DNA of 20,088 nucleotides from Saccoglossus kowalevskii (lineage: Eukaryota; Hemichordata; Enteropneusta; Harrimaniidae). Where the stretch lies: positions 37,491 to 57,578 of the forward strand of contig NW_003149776.1 in NCBI RefSeq assembly GCF_000003605.2, in the 5' to 3' direction. The position numbers were made by a program, and so were the translations under genes. The notes below the pieces were generated by a model. It was not told where the DNA came from. It was given only the letters and a program-made list of their open reading frames with translations, and did not search any database. Below, one piece after another: positions 1 through 8,100 of the stretch (positions are counted from its first letter, which is position 1; the number at the start of each line of letters is the position of its first letter).

Positions 1-306
1 TATGTATATGTACAAAATGTGATACAATTTGATGAATATTACAGCTACGGCTTCAATACCGTAGACGATTTTGGCCCGATCGTCAACAAACATCACCCGT
101 CTCAGGGCTGGCGACTGGAAAAAGACACTGGTGTTCGGTCGAACCGGTGGAAACAAAATCGTCACTCCCAGAATAACTATGCAAAATAACGATCTAAAGT
201 CGAACCATTCGAGCCACAATATTAACATAAAAATGACTTTCGTTGCATTTGACAATGATAAACTTACCGAAAAGCCGTGTTTTTTTCGGTCGGTATAATC
301 CGCCAT
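1..306 (-). CDS. First coding exon (partial) of an unrecognised membrane protein
   Basis: A reading frame on the minus strand opens at an ATG at 306-304 in a strong start context (AAAATGGCGG) and stays open for 102 codons to the left edge. It starts MADYTDRKKHGF, a short polar, basic N-terminus with a possible N-glycosylation site at N20. A strongly hydrophobic stretch follows (about residues 24-52, rich in I, L, F, V and W), then PPVRPNTS, QSPALRRVMFVDDR, and a second hydrophobic run after residue 83. The segment is visibly more GC-rich than the AT-rich DNA to its right, as expected of an exon. Possible donor sites are GT at 42-41 (GCT|GTAATA) or 59-58 (TACG|GTATTG), so the last few codons before the edge may be intron. 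I do not recognise the family. A multi-pass or signal-anchored membrane protein is inferred from hydrophobicity only. The plus-strand ORF at 71-298 is its shadow. Confidence 0.6.
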   Translation of the reverse strand, partial: MADYTDRKKHGFSVSLSLSNATKVIFMLILWLEWFDFRSLFCIVILGVTILFPPVRPNTSVFFQSPALRRVMFVDDRAKIVYGIEAVAVIFIKLYHILYIYI

Positions 307-342
307 TTTATTTGAGTGTGTTTGCCATCAGACTCTGCCCGG

Positions 343-368
343 TGACGTCATCATGTGCGCTATAAAAG
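343..368 (+). promoter_or_regulatory. CRE plus TATA box, candidate rightward core promoter
   Basis: A perfect palindromic cAMP-response element (TGACGTCA, 343-350) is followed 10 bases later by TATAAAAG (361-368). That spacing is typical of CREB/ATF-driven TATA promoters and predicts a start near 390-395 on the plus strand. The leftward membrane-protein exon begins only 37 bases behind the CRE, so the site could drive divergent transcription. No recognisable coding exon follows on the plus strand. GTAGGT/GTAGGG steps near 445-455 could be donor sites of a non-coding first exon. Function is inferred from motifs alone. Confidence 0.45.
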
Positions 369-693
369 GAGGTCTGTGATTCGTTGACTAAAATCGTCGA
401 TAGTGGGTCTCGTTGAAATCTCGTTACATAGGCATCGGTTCAGATGTAGGTAGGGCGGAATTAAAAAAATCACAAAATCAAAATCAAAGTAAAATAATAA
501 AATAAAAGGGCATTAATAACAAAAGTAATAAAAAATAAAATTAAAATAAGTTTATAGCCAAAATAATTAAAGCCCGTACACTACATCAGATTTTAATCAG
601 ATTGTTAAAAACACTATGCCACGAAACATTAGTCTTTGTACTTCAAAATTGCTGTCAAAACACAATAGAAATTTTGGGAGCCATCCAAGTACC

Positions 694-739
694 CGCGACT
701 TAGCCGAATCGCGACTTACCGAGGCGCGACTTAGCGAGG
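694..739. repeat. Three-unit GC-rich tandem repeat, ~15 bp
   Basis: Three adjacent units, CGCGACTTAGCCGAAT (694-709), CGCGACTTACCGAGG (710-724) and CGCGACTTAGCGAGG (725-739), differ by one indel and a few substitutions. The tract has several CpG dinucleotides in otherwise CpG-poor DNA. A frame on the plus strand would read a five-residue repeat (RLTEA RLSEG), but no gene around it is recognisable. Confidence 0.8.
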
Positions 740-1785
740 GGCCACTGTATATCAATTATGCATTCCAGTATGAAATTAATGGTAGAGATTGGTTCTGGGG
801 TTTGGCGACAGTGTTGGTTTTAAGAAAAACTGGGAGAGTTCTAATTATCAAACATGGGAGGAGATTGTAGCTCAGAAATGTGAAATTGTTCTGGTAGCTG
901 TCACAGAATACAGTTATCATGTGTGTGTGTGTGTTACAATTTTTATAGTCTTTCTAATTGCAAGAAATATAACTAAATGTTGCAAGGCATGGTTTTAAAT
1001 GTATTATGAAATGATGTCTTGGTAATTAAAATGTGTGCTGACTAAATCGGTTTACTATATTTGCATACAGGTAGATAGTGTACAATAAGTCATTGACACT
1101 ATCTTTCATGCCCAGGTTCATAATTAGGAATGGATAATGATGGCAGTAATTGGAGAACACAAAACAATAGTTGTGATTGTATTTTGATCGTTGCACATTG
1201 ACCTTTGAAATATATTAAAGACTATAAAAAATCAACACCAAAGTATGATATTAAAAAATAATAATTCTAAATATGGCAGTGATCAGTTTATTTATATACA
1301 ACATGTTCTGATTCAAGTTCAAGTTAGTATTTTTCACAATAAAAAGAAATACAATAATCTAGTGTAATAAATTATATTGTAATAAAATAATGAATTTCAA
1401 AACAAAACGGCATGACAATAACAAATGTTCAAAGTAGTTTCTTTAAACCATATTTCAAGTATTTCAAATGACTTGTTGTGAGTATTTTACAGAGATTCTA
1501 TGTATCAACTGGTGATCCAGAAATCAGAAATCTCCTAAAAATATTTATGGAAGATTATCATTTAGATTCTTACATAAAATATGGTTTCCACTTTGAGTCA
1601 AAAAATTATCATATAAATCTATGATGTACATATATTCATATAGCTCTGTAGTTTCCTCTATCAAAGTTTTTCTCTATTTCTCCCTTTGAGTGGCAAATTT
1701 AAATCTGGGTAAATTTGTTCTCATTTTTTTTAATTTTCACTGAATTTCTCAGTAATTTTGGACCAAACAGACAAAATGTGACATC

Positions 1786-2015
1786 GCTTTTAGTTTTTGA
1801 TCGAAAATTTTGTTTTTATGCGGAAAAGAACCATTTTTGTTGTGACATTATTGAAACATATGATGAATAAAAATTATAATGTATCACATGATGTTTCCAC
1901 TATAATTAATATTTCCAAAAATGGTTTTTTGTTGTTTGTTCTTCAGAACAACTTATATATTTCCTGTAATTTGCTTTTAGTTTTTGATCAAAAATTTTTA
2001 TGTGGAAATGAACCA
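1786..2015. repeat. Dispersed direct repeat (two ~45-bp copies)
   Basis: GCTTTTAGTTTTTGATC followed by a run of A and T and then GGAAA.GAACCA occurs at 1786-1833 and again at 1973-2015. Just upstream, ATTTTGGACCAAACAGACAAAAT (about 1754-1777) closely matches 9604-9626 in a TRAF intron. This whole area is therefore probably a decayed copy of a repeat family that also occurs at 9.5 and 10.2 kb. Confidence 0.5.
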
Positions 2016-2590
2016 ACTATAAATGGAACTATTTTGTGGCTGGTGCCAAAGTTTACTTTGGAGCTCAAATGGTTAGAACATATGATCAAACATATTTTAA
2101 AAAATCTAACATCAGAAGATAAAGACTACACTAATATTTTTCATGGAAAAATGTTACTACTTAGAAACACCTACAAAATACAATTCTGTTTTTGCTGTAT
2201 TAGTAGTGCAAGTGCTTATGGTAATTACAGACGTGTTTCTCAAGTCAAACGGAAAAATATTTTAATTTTCCAGTATGTACAAGAAACAGAAATTTGGTCT
2301 TGTGTTCACTTCTATTTGAGATGCGCTTCTAATAAAGCAAATACAGTGCAGTACATCATGCAGTACTATTACTTGAAAACAGACTAGTGGTCTGTCAATC
2401 CACAGCTCAATTGTATGCAAATATAAAACGACAAAATAAAATATACAAGATAATCAAAGAAAGCTTAGAAAAAACTCTGTGCTGAGAGTATTGGATGCAC
2501 ATTAAAAATTAATTCAAAATTACTTGAGATATTGATAGAAATTAATTATGCAAATCAGATAATTAATATGAACAGATTTGAGTGTAAAAC

Positions 2591-2710
2591 TAATAAGGTC
2601 TGCGCAATGTAAAAGACCACCTAAGTACCATAAATTAGGTAATTAATATGTATGGCTTTTTACCAAAACCTAATCAAATCTGCGCATTGGCCCAGAGCAT
2701 CTATGTACTA
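2591..2710. repeat. Degenerate ~80-bp tandem duplication
   Basis: TAATAAGGTCTGCGCAATG (from 2591) and TAATCAAATCTGCGCATTGG (from 2671) begin two related segments 80 bases apart. Both continue into related text ending in AGTACCA and TGTACTA. A further weak echo (AAATCTGCGTGAG) lies near 2994. There is no coding sign. Confidence 0.5.
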
Positions 2711-2763
2711 CGGTAAGTTTCATCACAAAGTGATATATGATTCTTGAGATAGCAGTGGAACAA

Positions 2764-2771
<8 letters not shown>

Positions 2772-2808
<37 letters not shown>
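2772..2808. repeat. (AC)n microsatellite
   Basis: About 18 uninterrupted AC dinucleotides. The minus-strand frames rich in Val-Cys across it are microsatellite translations, not genes. Confidence 0.97.
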
Positions 2809-2810
<2 letters not shown>

Positions 2811-3889
2811 CAGACGCACTAACTGCAAAGACTCCCATTTTGTGCTTCGTACAGGGGAGTAAAAAATTAACAATTGTGACAGAGGTGTGCAGCAAACATA
2901 CCTATGTACCAATGCAATCTGGCTTCCTTATTTTAATGAAAAATGGAAAAAAAAAATTCATTAAAATTTGAAGTTATTGACACAAAATGAAACAAATCTG
3001 CGTGAGTTCTACATCTGCATCAGGTTGAACAAAACAGAACAATGTTCGAGTACAGCTATTTCTAATCTAATCAACGTACCAAAAAACCGAGGCAAACAGC
3101 AATGGAAATAATCCCAGCACCATCCCGACTGTCCAAACTTAGGACACTTGAGCTAAAATTTAAATACCGTAGCGACAATTTTTTTGTTTTTGAATTTTTA
3201 TTTTTTGGTTTGTCACAACACATTGCTAAGATAAAAACAATATTCCCTACTCGCGATCCCATGCTTCATTGGTTGCCTCAGGTTCACCTGGTTGTTCTGG
3301 TACATGTAGAATAGCAAAACATAGAGGTATAATTCTGTGAAAAAAAACATCACTATTGACAATTGTGCGAATCATTTCCATTTTCTGAACATCACAGTAT
3401 GAGTCATGAAGTTCATATTTGATGGTTTGTGATTGGTCCATGTATCGCCACTTAGCAAGGCCACATGACTGTCATTGTCCTCACCATTAATTGTTCCAGT
3501 ATCTATGCACACGCTAAACAGGTTTCACATCTAAAAGTATCACATTCCTTCATCCTGATCCTTTTAATGTTTTTTTTAATTAAATTAATTTAAACATTTT
3601 TTAATGTTCAAAGAACTTTTAATGTTTCACTCTAATGCAAACATACTATGATTCCAAATTTGTTATACCAGCTTGTTATATCAACAATAGACTTGCAATC
3701 TATAATGACAATATAGATTACGAGATGGTAATTAATCCCATATATCTTAACCAAGAATATTGTCTTGATTCTTTCAGAATTGTAATTACAAACAATCATC
3801 TATATTTTCGATATGGTTGGTCAGAAACGTGCTAACAAAACAATAATTTTAAAGAAACAATTTTTATATTAGTTAAACAGAAAACACTA

Positions 3890-4040
3890 TTCTGTTCTGT
3901 TCTGTTCTATTCTATTCTATTCTATTCTATTCTATTCTATTCTATTCTATTCTATTCTATTCTATTCTATTCTATTCTATTCTATTCTATTCTATTCTAT
4001 TCTATTCTATTCTATTCTATTCTATTCTATTCTATTCTAC
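3890..4040. repeat. (TTCTA)n pentanucleotide microsatellite
   Basis: Three TTCTG units (3890-3904) are followed by about 27 perfect TTCTA units to 4039, a 150-bp array. The perfect phase suggests recent expansion. It lies shortly beyond the likely polyadenylation region of the TRAF gene. On the TRAF sense strand it reads (TAGAA)n. Confidence 0.97.
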
Positions 4041-4216
4041 ATGTATTTTATTCTACGTCTAGTCTAGTCTTTTTACCCGGTAAAACTAATGTCTAGTTTG
4101 CAGGTATGGCAGGTCTTAGCTAAAAGCTAAATTCTACAAAAAAAAATAAACATATAATTATGTCATCTAAAATACAAATATCCCACATGCTATGTTGCAT
4201 CTCAGGTATGAGGTAT

Positions 4217-4222
4217 TTTATT
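4217..4222 (-). terminator. Candidate polyadenylation signal AATAAA of the TRAF gene
   Basis: TTTATT on the plus strand reads AATAAA on the minus strand, about 725 bases beyond the TRAF stop codon. I saw no AATAAA on the minus strand between the stop and this point. A second copy lies at 4047-4052. Which one is used cannot be judged without transcript data. Confidence 0.4.
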
Positions 4223-4945
4223 TACACATGACAGCCATAGAGTTAGGGTTAGGATAGGACAGCAAACAAGTATGCATTCATGATACATTGCAGGGTGATT
4301 GATGAGTTAATGAAATGAATAGACATCTATAAAACAATTATGAAAGTAAATGTCAAAAAATGATTACTGCGAGAAGCGACTTTAAGTATCCCAGTAATAA
4401 TTAAAATGCAAAACAATATTAAATACTTACTTAAAGCCATTCTGCAGTGTACAAGCATTAAAAGCAAGGCAAAAATGTTGCGTGTAAATAAAATACCAAG
4501 ACTGCTTCTGAGAATTGTTGCGATAGCTATATTTTAGGTGAGTGAACAGAGCAATGACTTCATTCAATTTCTGAACATTCAGGTTGCATGATGGCATAAA
4601 AAAATTACATACGCGAGCGCTGATAGTGATTATATATACTAGGTTATTCAGTTCTACTAATTCTAAATTTCTATATCGAATGAAACTCGTGCACAACATA
4701 CAAATGTTTGTCGACACAAAGTGTTTTTTTAAATCTTTGGGGCCACTGTCGTCACCAGAAGTGTATAGTTTGTCATGTTTTCCATCGAAGCGATCAATTC
4801 TTACACTAGTATGAATATGAATCACCAACAGTGAACGATTTCTTTCTATACCAGAGCAGAACATGATTGACACATAGGATGCATGCATAAATACATCCAT
4901 ACTATGGCTGCGGTATAATCGTGATCGAATCGAACGTACGCCAAT
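4223..4945 (-). other. Probable 3' untranslated region of the TRAF gene
   Basis: This is the sequence between the TAA/TAG-type stop of the last MATH exon and the first AATAAA. It contains a 157-codon minus-strand frame (4427-4900) in a frame unrelated to the TRAF reading. That frame has no recognisable domain and I treat it as chance. Confidence 0.5.
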
Positions 4946-5170
4946 TCAGGAAATATCTGTAGTGTCCACGATAACTTTGATAAACAGGCAATCATCTTTA
5001 ACATAGGCATGTCGACTACTTTCCAACTGACCAAGCGGCATGAACAGAGGACATCCGCTAGCGATGTTCATATCACCAGTAGGCTTCTTGAAGCTGTTTG
5101 AAGTTGGATCAGGGCGGAAAGCATCGATCACATGCTCTCTGTTATTCTGATCAAGGAGCATGAAAGTCAC
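4946..5170 (-). CDS. TRAF2: TRAF last coding exon (C-terminal half of MATH domain)
   Basis: The exon begins after a classic acceptor (pyrimidine-rich TTTTGTCTTCTTTCAG, AG at 5172-5171) and encodes 74 residues starting VTFMLLDQNN, then a stop. It carries the end of the TRAF-C beta-sandwich: DAFRPD, TSNSFKKP, MNIASGCPLF, YVKDD and FIKVIVDT. In human TRAF2 and TRAF3 the loop before F is three serines in a row. Here it is S-N-S, so the middle serine, which takes part in receptor-peptide binding, is replaced by asparagine. The SGCP serine and glycine are kept. The phase-0 join to the preceding exon gives WPFRQK|VTFML, exactly the family sequence. Confidence 0.96.
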   Translation of the reverse strand: MTFMLLDQNNREHVIDAFRPDPTSNSFKKPTGDMNIASGCPLFMPLGQLESSRHAYVKDDCLFIKVIVDTTDIS

Positions 5171-8100
5171 CTGAAAGAAGACAAAATAAAATGCAGTGAT
5201 AAACTGAAAAGGACAGATGGTTAGTTTGATCTTTTGGATAATGAGCATAACTTGTCTAGGTCAAGTCTCCACTATGTGACCCAACTGAGCTGAAAAATTA
5301 ACCTGTTTTTCTTATCATTTGGGTTTGAAAATGAGGCAAATTTTTTTATACTGCATGGAATAGAGGATTTTGAGTAAAACGAAAGGTATTTTCACTGTGG
5401 ATTGAGCTAAAATTTGGCAATAACCAGAAACTGACACTTGTATTTCATATTTTTAGAGAAAAAATGTCCCAGGTGCACAATTTTGGGGCAGGCAGGCAAG
5501 AGAACTGAAACAAGAATTTTCTGGCCTAAAATCAGATAAGAAAAAGATTTAGAAACTGACACTGAGATTTGAATTTTTCTTTAAACTCTTTTTCAAGAGA
5601 AATGCAATTTTTTAACTAGATATCAACTACTCCCTTTTACAATTTATTGGTTTCAATTTTATCTAATTTAAACAGTTGCTATAGTAATACATACCTATAA
5701 CATTGATACTTTCTACTAAACATGTACAAACTCCAAAATCCGACCCAATTTTCAAGATCAAACAAAATATAAATGTCTCAAATCTAAACATCAACAATGA
5801 ATGCCTACGTTATAATGCAAATATCGCCCTCTAACATTCTCATCAGAAAAACTTTTGTTCGCACAAGATTGCATTCTCTGATATATCGTGATGGTGAACA
5901 TGACGTTTTCCCAGACAATTTTCATTATTGACTGCACTATAAAGCATTTATTTAATAAACTACGTTGATAAATTTGATTTCCACTTAAAATTTGTTTTTA
6001 CTGGTGAGCAATAGGTGGGTAGGAAAAATGTAGAAATTAGAGATAAGAAAGGCTGAGCCCAAATTAAAAAAAAAAATTGTAGAAAAACAATAGAATGATA
6101 TATTTTGGACACCAGAGGGCAGCATATATCTAGGTATTTCACAATGGCATCTTTCAACTACCCGGTAAATAGAGCCTAATTATTAGCTGGATTTTATTTT
6201 CGCTCCAAATGAGCTAAAAAGAGATATTTTTTTTCTATATGGCAACCGCATCGCAAATAAAGTGCTGCTAAAATGTATTCACATGTACCTATAAAATACA
6301 AAAATTGGACATAATCTGAGAATCTCCTGGGATTGAGCAAAAGTTGAAAAAAATCTATCAAGCTAAATTACCTTCACTTGCTACCACATGCACCACTTGT
6401 AGATAAAAAAACAATCAAATTTAAGCACGATTGAGAATATGTATGTGCAATAAGTCATGCAGACAGTGTCTCTTTATTAGAGGTAAACTGTTCAAATTTG
6501 AAAATTGTCTGGGTGATCAAGTAATAAAAGAAAATACAAGTTTAATTAAATTTTTTAGTAACCTTTTGTCTGAATGGCCATCTCAGCAACCCATCAAATG
6601 AACCCCTCATGATGACAAAGAACAGGGAGACATGGTTGCCCTTGCCCATTCCATCTCCATTCAGATATACTCGGGCACACATCTTGTAACCATGGCAACT
6701 GGTGAAGAAGCACGGTGAGTAAATGGATGTAGTACGGCCAGATAAGGCATCATTTCTTTTTCGATTGAAGTCGGTGATTTTCCAAACCAGCACACCATCG
6801 TAAGATGCCAACTCCAGAGACTGAATTCTTAGATCTTGCTCAGCTAAGGCGACATCTTTCAGTGCAATGATACGGTCTTGAGATTTAATTTTCCTTCTCT
6901 AAGGACTCCACCAGATCTCGGTCTTGTTTCCGTTCTCTCTCCATGGCCTGCACAACATTAGCATCTCTCTCAATCTGACCGTTGAGTACGGCAATAATCC
7001 CTTCATACGTTGCAAATTTAGTATCAAGTACGGTTACCTTATTTTTTAGCTCTTCAATTAGTCTCTGTTGCTTTTCTCTCTTGGCATCAACCGATTTATC
7101 GTGAGTTGCACCACCTTGATCTCCATGTTTCAACATATTTGCTATGTCTTTTTCCAGCTTCATGCACCTCTTGCTGATCTTGTCAAGTTCCTTTTCTTGT
7201 GCTTCAAACTTTGCAAACAGTTGCTGCATGGCTTTTTTATCTTTCTTGCTATCTTCAACAAAGCCATGAATCTTAAGATAAGCCTGTAGCAGATATTCTT
7301 GATGATCTAAAATTCCAGTTTCCAAATGAGAAATCAAATCTCCAGCTTGCATCTTAAAAACGAGAAAAAACAACAACACAAAATATAATTAAACCAGACC
7401 TGGCAGACACACCGGAGAGAATTTTTAAGAAATGTTATAAAAATTAATGTACATTTTATATTTGTACCAACTTTGAACAAGATCTACAAATTGTTTAAGG
7501 ACTTATAAAAATAAAACCAACATGGCTGCCAGTTGGCCATTTTGAATCAAATTCACAAAACATACTGATGTGCATCAGCACACATCATGTTCATAAAAAG
7601 TTTGATTAAAATCTGCCAAGGTATGCCAGAGAAACAGGTGATACAATAAAATTAGCAACTCACTTACTGTAAAATACTTTATTTTAGCTGAAATAAATTT
7701 TTGCTGAATACACATTTTGGGTGTTTTGTATGATATTTATTTTCACTGATTTTTGACAAGTTGAATGTAAAATATAGTAAAAAAAGTATATTCGCTGGAT
7801 TTTATTTTCACTGAATTTCAGCGAAAATTAATTCCCAGCGAAAATAAAGTACTGTAGAATACTTTATTTTCGCTTGGAATTTATTTTCGCTATTTTCGCT
7901 GAAGGGTTGATTCCGTGAAAATAAAATCCGGTAAATATACATTTTTTCCTATATTTTACATTAATCTCATCAAAAAATCAGTGAAAATAAATTCCAAGCA
8001 AAACGCCCAAAAAGCCTTTTCAGTGAAAATAAATTCCAGCGAAAATAAAGTATTCCACAGTATTCTACAGTATTTCGCGTATATTATGTTTATGGTTTGA

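Larger units (their letters stand above)
369..4216. other. Intergenic spacer, no recognised gene
   Basis: This AT-rich stretch lies between the leftward exon at the left edge and the 3' end of the TRAF gene. It holds a short GC-rich tandem repeat (694-739), a GT run near 919-935, a dispersed direct repeat (1786-1833 and 1973-2015), a degenerate 80-bp tandem repeat (2591-2710), an (AC)n microsatellite (2772-2808) and a (TTCTA)n block (3890-4040). The longest frame (1797-2387, plus) reads the two copies of the direct repeat in different frames, so I do not call it a gene. Segment 741-915 is slightly less AT-rich but shows no clear exon. Confidence 0.6.

Noticed and set aside
71..298. 75-codon plus-strand frame at the left end
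   Set aside because: It lies opposite the minus-strand exon, which has a strong ATG context and a longer frame. Its own start is a TTG.
1797..2387. 196-codon open frame on the plus strand, long for such AT-rich DNA
   Set aside because: It has no recognisable domain. It spans two copies of a DNA repeat (1786-1833, 1973-2015) and reads them in different frames, and its composition is simply AT-driven. Treated as chance frame over repeat sequence.
2670..2912. Minus-strand frames with Cys-Val runs
   Set aside because: Translation of the (AC)n microsatellite.
4427..4900. 157-codon minus-strand frame right after the TRAF stop
   Set aside because: It is in a different frame from the MATH exon, shows no family resemblance and has no acceptor making it part of the protein. 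It most likely lies in the 3' untranslated region.
6888..6912. A 13-base GT...AG segment (GTGGAGTCCTTAG on the minus strand) whose removal would also restore the TRAF frame
   Set aside because: Far below the minimum size of a spliceosomal intron, and its removal would delete coil residues. A one-base indel is simpler.
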